NCBI GenBank assembly: GCA_027579435.1
Contig: JANBPK010000869.1
Coordinates: 33,758-97,757 of the forward strand
Length of the DNA: 64,000 bases
Reading direction: 5' to 3'
Origin: Candolleomyces eurysporus
Lineage: Eukaryota > Basidiomycota > Agaricomycetes > Agaricales > Psathyrellaceae
Below the pieces are notes generated by a model. It worked only from the letters and a program-made list of their open reading frames with translations. It ran no database searches and was not told the DNA's origin. Below, piece by piece: positions 48,854 through 59,848 of this stretch; position 1 is the stretch's first letter, and the number at the start of each line of letters is the position of its first letter. Position numbers and translations under genes: made by a program.

Positions 48854-51800
48854 ATGTCTAAATCTACGAAAACTCGTGGAGACGACACCGCCGTTAATTC
48901 GGAGCGTAATACCCCAATCGCGCCCGGTGCTGCGACGGCCGCTGGTAGTCAATCTTCGAGAAAGTCTCGCCGACAACAGGCTAAGAAGACCATAAAGAAA
49001 CCGTTCAGTGCCATCAAACGTTGGATGGGCGGTGGCCCGGGAGGAGGTGGTGATGCTGGGTCCAGTGGTGTGGGCGTCGGTCGTGCTTCAGCTGGATCGG
49101 AGATTGTCACCCCGTTGGGTGGAGCTAGTCAAGGGCTCGATGCAACCGATCTTGGGGCTCAGGGNAACTGGGGGGAACNTCTCAACACAGAGGAGACGGA
49201 ATCGAACCTTGCGCTTGGCCAGGATCCCGCCTCGGGCATGTTGACTCTTCCAGTCGACAACGCATCCTTGGCTCTTGGCGCTGCGCAAGAGGTTACTCAA
49301 GACAGCTCCGCCATCCCTCCGTCAGCCCTTGAGCAACTTGACAACCCTGTTCTGATTACGGCCACCGAAGTCACCGAGCATTTGACAACTACCATCACTC
49401 CTACCCCCGGAACTCCTGGCGTCGCTGGAGAAGAGGCAGGCAGCGATCTAACCGAAGAGGCGAAAGGCTCGTCCCCTCCCCAAGCTGGTCAAGCAGGCAA
49501 AGGTGCTGGAGTTTCCAACCCATCGGCGACCTCCTCTAAGAAGACTTGGGCTATCGTCGCGGGAGCTTTGAAGAAGACGCTTTCCGTAGCTGTTCCCTTT
49601 ATCCCGGATCCTTTCAAAGGCCCCGCTGAGGTGCTTTTGAAGGTTATTGATGTCTTTGAAGTAGGTCGTCCCTCCCTCTAATATGTGTCCCTTGCTAACG
49701 ATGTGTAGCAAGCAAAATCCAACAAAGAAGGAATGGAGGATCTCAAGACGCACTGCAGCCTCCTCAATGAATGCATGGCGCAGGCGTCCAACAGACAACA
49801 AGATGGAGGATCGGAGGATCTCAATGAGAGTATTGGCCGTCTCGTGAAGTAAGTCTGGTTTGTGCCCAGTCCGGGGAACATCTGACCGAGGTCAACACCA
49901 GGGGAATACGTGATATCCTTCTGGATACAATGGTGAAATACTCGACGGGAGTTGCTGGATATGTCTTGGTGGAGGACAATGCTGGGTCTCTGAAGGAAGC
50001 AAACCGGAAAATCGATCAGGTCTTGCAACGTTTCTTGGTAAGTGTAGTTCAACTCCTACAGTGCATGGTGCTAATGGCTATATAGCTCGAGAATTCTATT
50101 GCCGGTGCACTGGTCTTGAGCGATGTCCACCGGATAGTAAAAGATCAAAAAACTACTGCTGATCGGCGTTTCATGGTGCGTATTCTCGCGGGCTCTTCAA
50201 TCAATTTTGTGCTAATGGTCACCTCAGAAAGCTGCTCTCAAGGAATTGAACCCTGTTCCTGGTGCTGCGTACAATTCGCAGGATCTCGCAAAGATTAGCC
50301 CGTGTTTTGAAGGCACCCGGGTGAAGCTCCTGGCTGGCGTTGGGCACTGGATGAGCGACCCTACTGGAAAACCCATCTATGTTCTTGATGGTATTGCCGG
50401 GATTGGAAAATCCACTGTGGCAAAGACAGTGGCCCAGCGTGCTGCCGCTATTGACTCTCTTGGGGCTAGCTTCTTCTTCTCTCATGACCATGCTGATTGG
50501 CAGCATGCCTCCAGCTTTGTGCACACTATTGCTTACCAGCTTTCTTTCTGTGATTCATCTTATGGGGACGCTATTGCTACTGCCATTGATGAGCATCCTG
50601 AAAGCCTACACACAGTGATGGCACAGCAGTTCTCTGCTCTTGTTGCCCAGCCTCTTTGCAGCCTACTTGAGCAAAGAGCTGCTCCTCTTGTGTTTGTGTT
50701 TGATGCCCTGGATGAGTGCACACAATCTGACGCCTCAGATATTCTATCTCTTATCATAACCTCTGTTTCTAAACTACCCCAAGTCAAGGTTTTTCTTACG
50801 ACTCGACCTGAACTGGCGCTTAGGAATAGATATCAAGAACCCTCACTGGCCAACTACCTTCATCTCCAGGAGATCGAAGGTGTGATTGTAGACTCTGATA
50901 TCAGACTTTATTTGGATCACCACCTATCTTCCACCAGTATAAGAGAGGTCTTCAAAGGCAGGGAATGTGCCACTTGGCAGCCAACAGCAGTCCAAAAAAA
51001 AACAGCTTGTTGAAGTCTCAAACAGGCTGTTCATTTTTGCTTCTACTGCTGTTAAGCTAATTTTAAACCACCGTGGACTGGGCCCTGAGGCCACAATCAC
51101 TAGTATTTTGAATCTGGAGCCAGATCAAGCAATGATACAGCTATACTGCAAGGTTCTTGATATTGCCACACCTAAAGACATTCTCAAACCATCTCAATAC
51201 TGGAATGATTGGCTCACTAGCTTCAAAACTGCCATTGGATCCATAATCCTTCTTCAATATCCCCTGTCAGTGAAGGCACTGGCAAAGCTTGTGGATTCCA
51301 GCTCTGTTAGCTTGGAGTTAATCTTGGAAAACATGCATTCAGTGCTTGCCCCTTTCAATGATGATCCTAATCCAACATACAAGATCCACCACAAGTCATT
51401 TCCTGACTTTCTTACAAATTCCAGTCATTGTCCAAAGGACTTCTGGATTGAGGAGCAAAAATATCACCTGCATTTGGCCAAGGGTTGTCTACAAATCATG
51501 ATCCAGCAGCTTCAATTCAACATCTGCCAAGTGCCTCCTGCAGATCAGTACAAGATGCTTGCCACTCTGCCAGAATCCAACAAAGAAAAGCTGACAGAAG
51601 AGCTAAAATATGCTATCTGTAACTGGGCTACACATTTAAACAAAAGCAGCCTGGAACATTCTGACAAAGATATTGAACACCTGATTCAAGAGTTTGTCAG
51701 CATGCATCTAATGCACTGGTTTGAGGCTTTGGCATATCTTAAGCAATTGGATACTGCAATCCCAATTATGCAAATGGCTTTGTCTAGCTTGGTATGTAAA

Positions 51801-52593
51801 TTCAAGGTATTTCTAAATGGATAATGTTAACTGCTATGACAGAAAAGCAATGAAACAAATGGCATGCAGGAGACTCAAAAAANCATTCAAAGATGGCCAC
51901 AGATTCATCTTGCTTAATGGCAATATCATCAAATGTTCACCACTGCATTTGTATTGGTCATGCATTCCATTTGCACCTGAGTCATCAAGTATATATGACT
52001 TGTATGCAAATGCTGCTAAAGGGGCAAAACTTGTAACTGGCAACATTGAATCATGGCCATCAGAACTTGCAGTTTTACATGGGCATCAACAAGATGTGGA
52101 CTGTGTTGCCTTTTCACCTGATGGACAGAGCCTGGCCTCTGCATCTTCAGACAAGACAGTGCGCCTGTGGGACAGCCAGACAGGGGCTGCTCTTGCAACT
52201 CTGGAAGGACATTCTTCTGCAGTAAGCCATGTTGCCTTTTCACCTGATGGACAGAGCCTGGCCTCTGCATCTTATGACAACACAGTGCACCTGTGGAACA
52301 GCCAGTTGCACACACTTCTGGTGGCCATGCATTACAGTTCTCCTTTTGGTCTTAGCTTCAAAACATCTTTGAATTTCTTCATGTATTGCAGCACTTTCTC
52401 TTCCCCTTCTGGACTATACTGTGTTTCATTTACTGCTCCTCTTCTAAAATTATCCATTGCTCCACTTTGCTTGCTTCCTCCAAACTGGACTGTCAAATCT
52501 GTTTCTTTCAATTCTTCATTCACTTTAGCTGCAGTGGCCCTCGCCAATGGACAAATTTATATCCTTGATTTGTCCCACTTCTTTGTGGGTTGA
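48854..52593 (+). CDS. NACHT-WD40 NLR-type protein, NLR3
   Basis: Six exons: 48854-49660, 49709-49848, 49902-50037, 50086-50175, 50228-51791 and 51843-52593. Intron positions match NLR1, but exon 1 is twice as long (269 codons against 134). It has a Gly/Ser/Thr/Ala-rich insert of about 130 residues between a basic segment (SRRQQAKKTIKKPF) and the conserved helical region TWAIVAGALKKTLS. The NACHT domain has Walker A GIAGIGKST and Walker B LVFVFDALDE, and is about two-thirds identical to NLR1. A run of nine A at 50994-51002 is one base too long and breaks the frame between AVQKK and QLVEVSNRLFIF. The N at 51883 is a surplus base. Removing both restores a continuous protein. Two WD40 repeats (SSDKTVRLWDSQ and SYDNTVHLWNSQ) precede a tail almost identical to that of NLR1. 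Confidence 0.88.
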
Positions 52594-53479
52594 CTTCTGT
52601 TTTTTCTCTCTATAATATTTGGAATAACCATCCAGTTTTGTTTCTTTTACTTATAGTCAATCTCAAATCAGAACTTATGTCAACATCCAAAAAGTAACAT
52701 GCAAGTAGCAGCTGATGTCCACTGTATGCAAGTTCCCAGCTATTTTTACCTGTGATTTGCTTGTCACTTGAGGCCATCACAGTGTGCAGCAATTCCAAGG
52801 CCTATTATTACTCTAAGATTATTTTAATAATCAAACTCTAAGAATCTTGCAGAAGCCTGAGGAGCAACACTTATATACAAGTAATCTTCAATTCTAGAGG
52901 GTTAAAATATCACAGAAAAGAATACCATCAGCTAGGATTGGACATGGAGCCTCATGATGGCCTCTTGGACACATGACTTAGAAGTCACCTGATTTGGTTT
53001 TGTGTTGGGCTTGGCATTTTTGGCCCCAGGGTACAATACTTGGTTAGCAGGCTGTCATTGTGTGCAGCATTCACAAGGATTTACATTTCATTCAAATCAC
53101 TAGAACCAAGGGGTTGTCACAATAGCAAGAGACAAGATCCATCCACCTGGTTGGGTCTATTGGAAGAGCTCTCCAGCTGCTCAGCACTGGGAGAGATCTA
53201 GCAATAAACATCCAATTCCTCAAGCATACTCAATAATTTGGTCTGATGTTTGCAATTCAATAGATGTAGTGTTCAGTCCTACCCTGTTCACCCTGAGAAA
53301 AGGCCCTTCTACTACAATTTCTACACAGAACAAGTAGGTCCTGGAACAAAGACTTGTCTGAATCAGCATACCAAACTTGAGAACTACCACATCCTTCTGT
53401 AATAGGGACCATGCAACATCTGTGTCTCTCAGTATGAGGCCTTGGGGGCTATATCACCTAAGATGAGTAGAGTACTGAA

Positions 53480-53643
53480 CTTGAGTTCACCAGGCCATCA
53501 CTTTGCATGGCAGGTTCCAAGGCCTCTCTGGTTTGACTGGGAAAGGGAAACAGTTCACACCATCACATTGTACAAAACAGAAAAAAAGCTTGGCACAATT
53601 GGCCCTGGAGTACAAGTACCCAAGGCTTATAGAGGCCTCAGAA
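53480..53643. mobile_element. 164-bp MITE-like insertion, second copy
   Basis: Reverse-complement relative of 21295-21460, absent from the homologous flank of NLR1 near 18734. Shared internal blocks are GTACAAGTACCCAAGGC and GAGGCCTCAGAA at the right end. Confidence 0.65.
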
Positions 53644-53720
53644 TCAAAATACTTGTACTGTGGTTGCTCAGCCAAGAAGGCCAGCAGATCTTTCCACAGA
53701 CCTGACTGGGTGAGTGGATG

Positions 53721-53959
53721 TTCCAAGGCATTCTGACTCAGGTTCATACATGCAGATTCCAGGTGCCAAGATGGATGTGCAGCATGTGCAGGAACTAATG
53801 GTTGCATCGCTGTTTCCTGTCAGTGTTTCCTGTTCTCCTTTTCTGGGCTGATGTTTGTCTGTCCCTCTAACCTCCAAAACCTCAACAGTAATTCATGTAC
53901 AGGTGGAGTCAAAATGGCTCAGACCACTGCCATGCAAAGTAGTGGCCACTTCCAACAGG
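53721..53959. mobile_element. About 240-bp insertion with inverted-repeat-like ends
   Basis: Interrupts sequence that is continuous in the NLR1 flank (GAGTGGATGTCACCTC). The left end reads TTCCAAGGCATTCTGACTCA, a motif seen in inverted form at other places in the window (for example 2853-2872 and 59824-59846). A non-autonomous element is likely, but boundaries and target duplication are not clear. Confidence 0.5.
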
Positions 53960-54011
53960 TCACCTCTTGCTATTGCGGCACCTCCTTGACAGGAACAATT
54001 GACCCTGTTGC

Positions 54012-55050
54012 CAGCTGATACTGTCAGAATGGTGCACAAACAACAACCATTGAAGTGAGTGGAGTGGTGCACAATTCACAACAGTTGTTGAACATGCCCA
54101 AGGCAGGGCAAAGACTCAGAGTGGTGCATTATTGATGTATTCCTGATGACTGATGCACTGATGACCTCTGAAGTGGTGCATCAGTCTTGCATCACTTGCA
54201 TCAGCTGTAAAGATGACAGGGGGGTGAATCCCGATCAATGGGACGGAGATCAAAATGTCCAGCCAATCGGAGCTCATATAAAGGTGCACTGACTTGAGGA
54301 AGAAACATAGATTTCAGTATATCATGCTACTGTGTTGCCTGATAACTAAAAGAACTGTCAGAAATAGTCACTGTGGTGACCTAATTTTTTGATCTTTTGT
54401 TCAAAATTCCAATCTATTTTCTTTAAAGTTGGGCATCTCCAAAGTCATAAACCTGGCCTAACATTACATGTGCCACCCTGAATGACAAGTCAAGTTTTGT
54501 ATTGCAGTCTTGTAAAACCCAGTGAAGGCCTAATGAAACATACTAGTCACTTATATACACTCAGGGCAGTCCTTCTTTGTGCTTAACTATTTTCATAAAG
54601 GGCTGCTTGTCACCATCCACACATTTTTTGCAAATATCATGCTCAAAATGCCAAAGCAAAGCATGGGTTTATATTTATGATATTAAACAGACAGGACCAG
54701 GAATTCATCACTTGATAGACCAAGCAGAAGGTGTATGGCCTGCTGCCTGCCACACTGCCGCGCTGGCAGGGGCGGCAAAATGGCAGGAAAGCAGGATTGT
54801 CAATCAAAGTAGTGCAAGGCGGGGAGCGGCGCTGCAGCAGATTACATCAAAGTTGTGCAAGCCAGCATAAGTGGTGCATTATTAGGGACAGTGACTGGTG
54901 TAAGGCGCATGGTGCAATAGATTTAGTGCAACATTGATGATATACCAGAAATAGCTACCATTGATGAAGAGTACCACTGTTGTAATTCATGCACCAGGAC
55001 TACTACAACAATTAAAGTATATTATCGCACCACCCGGCCAGGACCAGGTG
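54012..55050. mobile_element. Non-autonomous hAT-like element
   Basis: Flanked by the 8-bp direct repeat CCTGTTGC (54004-54011 and 55051-55058). The NLR1 flank has CCTGTTGC once (18851-18858), so the empty site is available. The ends form an imperfect terminal inverted repeat of about 25 bases: CAGCTGATACTG... at the left and, reverse-complemented, CACCTGGTCCTG... at the right, both reaching TGGTGC. The motif TGGTGCA recurs many times near both ends, like hAT subterminal repeats. The 1039-bp interior lacks a transposase. Confidence 0.8.
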
Positions 55051-55058
55051 CCTGTTGC

Positions 55059-55307
55059 AGCATAGTATCCTCATACATTGCATATAATAGTGTTCTACCT
55101 TGGCTATTTTACAGCCACTGGGTGCTTTCAGATGCTACCAATGTATCTACCTGTTCCCACTGGTTGCACCATTGGCATATTGGACCTGGCTGAATTTTTA
55201 ACTATGCATGAAGTGAAAATGCAAGTGATCACCATATACTAAACCTCCACCAACATAGTATGACATAGATTGATCCCATCAAAACAGTTACTCTGATCTG
55301 TATGTCA
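55059..55307. repeat. 3' flank of NLR3, part 2
   Basis: Continues the homology to the NLR1 flank (about 18859-19105) between the hAT-like and pogo-like insertions. No gene. Confidence 0.7.
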
Positions 55308-55309
55308 TA

Positions 55310-58279
55310 CAGTCAATACCCAGCCAATGGCACAGTCAAACTGAATGGGCTGCAGAGAAACTTGACTAATGGAATTGGATCACATTAAACAAGTAAATCA
55401 AGAGAGATACAATGTGTCTACAGTAAGTAAATATTAGATTGGTGGTATAGCAGGGCATTTTTGGAATATCTGGAAATCAGAGCTGAAGGCGCTATCGGTT
55501 CAAACCACGGCCAATGGGACGAGTCACGTCACGCTTGATGTGATCCACAAAAGGCAACCCCAATCTAATCTTGATCATCAATGTCAACCATCCTCTCATC
55601 ATCGGACTCGGTGTCCCCCTCCTCGTTGCTGCTTCCTTCATTGTTGGCCGATTCTTTGGACTTGTGTCTGAAGAGAACCGGTCTCTCTGTGGCCTGCTCC
55701 AAGGGGGGCATCTTGGGCTTCTCCTGAGCAGGCTTCCGACCCTGTGACTTGGCCACTTTTACCTCATTGTTCCATTCCTCGAGTGCTTCTTTATGAAGCT
55801 TACGGATTTCGTTATTTCTGGCAACCCGTTCCTTCTCCGATGCCTTCCAATCTGCCAAACACTCGGCAAATGCCGTCCTGCGATCACGTCGAGCTGCCTT
55901 CTCGTCATCCGCCTCGTCCTTTTGTTGCTGTCGCTTCACTGCCCCATCCAAGAAATCCGGGCCTGTGAGCAATCTCGACATCCCATCCCCAAATGCCAGG
56001 CTTCTGTCCTTCCTCTTTCTTGTCTCTGCCTCTTGAAGCTGCGATTTAACTCACTTCACATACACTTCTTGAAGGACCACTTGTGCTTGCAGTCCAAGCA
56101 TGTTCTGTTTACGACGGGTGTCTCGTGTCTTGGCCCCTTGGAGTGCATCCCAGAGCATGGCTTTGCGCTCATTCATGGGCTGGAAATCTTGGAGATGAGG
56201 GTTCCGTTGCTGGAAGGGTGAGATGGTGTACGGTTTGAAGCGAGGGATAGTGTGAGTTGATTTTACCGGGGTTCTTGCGACAAGAAACGCAACTGATGAT
56301 GAAGACAGTTCGTTTTGAGCATGCCTGGTTGGTGTTGCAAGTGGATTTTGACATTGGGATGGCAAAGCCGAGCAGTTGACTTCGCTTTCCAAGTCTTCTG
56401 CTGCCTGCCTGGCCACAGTAGCATGTAGGAGGTCGCTGACAATGCGTACGGGTGAATCAGGAGGGACCGGCAAGCCCATCGAAGTTGAGGTTTCGCGACT
56501 TGGGGCCAAAAGGTCTTCTGTGATGATGTCTGGGTTGAACGGCACAACCCCAGTCTTCTGGAATGCCGTGATTATATTATGACTTGAGAGCGCCTCTTGG
56601 TGAGCACAACCGTAAACTTCGAGAAAGCACCCTTTATTGACCCGCCCTTTCTTGCGCTCGTAGTCATTGCAGCTTTTGGTCCATGCCTTCTTGAGGGGGC
56701 TAAAAATGATGACGTCAAGGCCCTGGAAGAGATGCGTTGAATGGGATGGATAACACAGGACCTCAATCCAATTGTCTCGTGCATACTGGAGGAATCCCAG
56801 AGTGTAATGTGAGTTGTGCCCATCAACAAGGAGAAGTCGTCTCCGTCCGTTCGCCTTCTCTCTGGTCTGCGCATCGAATTGTTTGATCCATTCGACACCA
56901 ATCTCTCCGTCTGTCCATCCTTTGTCTGAGTAGCCCAGCCTAACAATGTTTTAATTTAGGTAAAATAGCAGTTAGAGGCATGTACGAGGCATTCAGTGGA
57001 TTGTTCTGCTTCCACGATGTTTGGTATGCCTTTCCTTTGAAGATTACTGCTGGGGGAAGCGAGGTTCCATCTGCACAGATTGTGACAATGACGGTAATGT
57101 TCTCTCGATTCCCGCTTCGTTGCTGCTGCTGGACCTTTGTGGTTTTTCGCCCAAGAACCCGTTCCCTCTGTCCAACCCCTGTTTGGATCCCAGTTTTGTC
57201 GACACCGTATATGCACTCTGGCATGATGGGCTCTTTGCCCTCTTCTCCATCCAGGACGGCTTTCAGCTTTTTGAAATAATCTTTCTTTGTGATTGGATTT
57301 GTGCATTGAGCTCGCTGGTTGTCTAGTGCATGTGACCAGCAGGCCTTCAGCTGTTTGTCGTGTTGGATAAGGAATCGGTCTGTCCAATTGTGTCCCATAT
57401 CGTTGAAGTCTTTGCCATATTTGGCTCGACAGAGCTCTAAAGCGTGCGCTTCAAGCCGCTTATGGGTGAGGGGGAAGCCTTGGTCCGAGCAAGCCAGGGC
57501 AAATGCAACAAGCTCGTCCTCTTCTTCGTCGCTGAGTAGAGAGTTCCTCTCCCAGTTGGTGTCTGCAAGACTTTTGACACCTGATAGACGACGTGCCAGC
57601 GTAGACNTTGGTGATTTTTATGGTGATTTTGTCTTCTTTGAGGCACCTGGCATTGACTTCGCAGCAGATGGACTGTAGCCCTTTCCTTCTCTCCCCTTGC
57701 TCAAGCACTCGTTCCTGCTCTTCTCTGTATTGTTGAACCGCGATTCCCTCCCATTTCTTGGTGGCATTGAGGACCTGCCTTCTTTTCTTCTCTTGGGACC
57801 ATGCACGGTTGACCATTGGTTGTCGAGATTCAGGAGGATTATTGGTGATACTGTACCTGACGATGGGAGACCGTGCTTTGTCGCGTCACTTCCAAATTTG
57901 GATGAGCGTGATGTGACACCGCAATCTAATCAAGCTACCTCAAAAATTGGTATCATGTTTTCCAGCTTGTTACGCCAACCCAGAGGTCATAATTTAATGT
58001 AGTTTTACTCTGTACTGAATATTTATTATGGCGGTATACACTCTACTGTATAATCCATAGCAAAATTCAACAAATTCCTTATTTTCGAGCAAAATCAGAC
58101 CTCACCTTCTCAATCGCAATGCTGAATTTACACGTATAGCTCCCCTTTTGACCTGAAAGATGTATCCATAAAAGGTTAAGAATTTAGAGAAATCTCCGAG
58201 CAAAAAGCCCCAGATGTGCGGGCAAAAAAATGCCATCTTCCCACTGGCCGGGTCTTTCCCATTGGCCGGGTATTGACTG
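55310..58279 (-). mobile_element. pogo-like DNA transposon, 2970 bp
   Basis: The terminal inverted repeats begin CAGTCAATACCC and continue GCCAATGG (one mismatch between ends). They are flanked by the TA dinucleotide at 55308-55309 and 58280-58281, as in the Tc1/mariner-pogo superfamily. The homologous site in the NLR1 flank (TA at 19106-19107) is empty. At the right end the sequence GGCCGGGT is repeated just inside the inverted repeat. The element carries one transposase gene on the minus strand. Confidence 0.9.
55565..57816 (-). CDS. pogo-type DDE transposase, interrupted
   Basis: It catalyses cut-and-paste transposition at TA sites. From the start (57816, MVNRAWSQEKKRRQ) the protein shows a psq-type helix-turn-helix ending KSTLARRLSGVKSL, then a CENP-B-type DNA-binding helix region (HKRLEAHALELCRAKYGKDF). 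The DDE domain has catalytic Asp in YGVDKTGI, in LLLVDGHNSHY and in FQGLDVIIFSPLKKAW. A 45-base intron (GTACAT..TTAG, about 56941-56985) joins PLNAS to LGYSDKGW. The C-terminal tail is charged and acidic (DTESDDERMVDIDDQD). Two breaks are seen: the N at 57607 is a surplus base that shifts the frame within the helix-turn-helix, and an in-frame TGA at 56051-56053 separates the DDE domain from the tail. The catalytic part could still be intact. Confidence 0.85.
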
Positions 58280-58281
58280 TA

Positions 58282-59566
58282 GAGCATTCATGCACTTTTG
58301 AGCACATTTGAGCAGTGATTAGCAGAATGAACCAGTAGCACAATCAAAACAGAACACGCTACCATGGGAAAGAAAAAAGAAGGTAGCCTGAGTTTCTCAG
58401 TTGTATTTATTTATTGTAGATTGGGTGGTAAGCTGGTTGCAGGAATAATACAGGAATTGCAAACATATCTATGAAAGAACAGAGACAAGGCTAAATGCCA
58501 ACCAGTTGATAGAAAGCAAAGATACAAGAAGGAAGAGCAAGCAGAGAACAGATGCACTTGCTGCCCAATCATTTGCAGTAAATAAATAGAACTGGTGATA
58601 TGTATGTCTGTTTTATGGATGCCAAAGGTCTTATTGACTTGCTTGTTGGAGATAGATACTGCCAACCTACAGAAATAGGAAAGTAGAACAACTACAAGGA
58701 GGAGCTTAGAGGCATCCCAAAGACAACAGGTAGGTGATGATACTAGCAGGTTCTGCAATTAAATGCTTAGGCAACATCACCAACAGGCTCCACATAACAG
58801 TAATTGAGGTTCAAACATGAGAAAATTGGGATCATCAATGTCATTGCCACTGAAGGGCCATCTACCTCTTCTTTTAAAAGCTAATTTAAGTTGAGTGAAA
58901 CTGTAGATAGATAAGAAGACTATCCACACATTAGCAATGAATGGAATGAGAAGAACATATAATACTCACAGCTTGGATGAAAATTTCATCTGAGGTGCAA
59001 GAATGTGAGACTGAGCCACTTATACACTATGCATATGAGACAAAAAAAAAAAAAGAGAATTAAATAGAGATGAATAAGTGATGAATAAAAACAATTACAG
59101 TGCAATTGCATGAGCCAGAAGAAGAGTGACAAGCAGCAAAGAAGCCAAGGCATGTTGATAGAGTGCGACCAATAACTGAGATCACATGGATGCTTTTGGG
59201 TTTTTTGATGGTGTGAAAAGTCCAGGTAAAAGAATGATTGCTTACTTATGTAAACCCTCATAACCCAAGTCCTTATAGGCCTCAGAATCAGCTTGGGCCT
59301 CAAGCCATAGGCCGTGCAAGCTGTTCTATCAATAATGTAATGGCTTGGCTGGCTCTACATTGGTTGATGCAGCTTGAATCACCAATTATTGATTCTATCA
59401 CCTTTTCCAAATGTGCAGCTTTCTACTGGTAGGTAGGACTTTGATTTTGTTATCAAATTTCCATTATAGGTATCAAATTGAAGTTTGATATCTTGCTAAG
59501 TGGCTGAATATATGCATGCTAAACTGTGATATTGTCCCAACTCACGCTTGTATCCAACACTTCTTA
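58282..59566. repeat. 3' flank of NLR3, part 3, and junction to unit 3
   Basis: Homologous to about 19110-20135 and 21224-21690. It holds the empty site of the CACTA-like element (single AGA near 59284-59286) and lacks the 166-bp MITE. No gene; a poly-A run lies near 59042-59054. Confidence 0.7.
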
Positions 59567-59848
59567 CATCGGTAAGTGGGCTGTCGCTGCACACGGCAAT
59601 TTCTCCAAGGCATTTTGACTCGAAAATCATACGATCCTAGAGAAACTTTAAGAAAAAAAAATGAGCGGAAAACAGGTACATAGGTACAGAAGGAAAGTGC
59701 GATGACAGCAGGACGAGCTGCAATGCAACAAGTAAGCGTGAGACCGAATATTCGAATTAAGCTGGCCGCTGCTGATGCAACCGGCATGTCTCAGGAACGG
59801 TGCACATCCACCCAGAGGATAAAGTACCCGAGCCAAAATGCCTCGGAA
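59567..59848. mobile_element. About 280-bp inverted-repeat element before unit 3
   Basis: Interrupts sequence that is continuous at 21690 (CTTCTTACTATTACAC). The left part carries CCAAGGCATTTTGACTCG and the right part its inverted form CGAGCCAAAATGCCTCGG, a terminal or subterminal inverted repeat of about 18 bases. No ORF of note. A non-autonomous DNA element is likely. Confidence 0.6.

Larger units (their letters stand above)
52594..54011. repeat. AT-rich 3' flank of NLR3, part 1
   Basis: Homologous to 17836-18858 after NLR1, with two extra insertions: the MITE at 53480-53643 and a block at about 53721-53959. No gene is seen. Confidence 0.7.
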
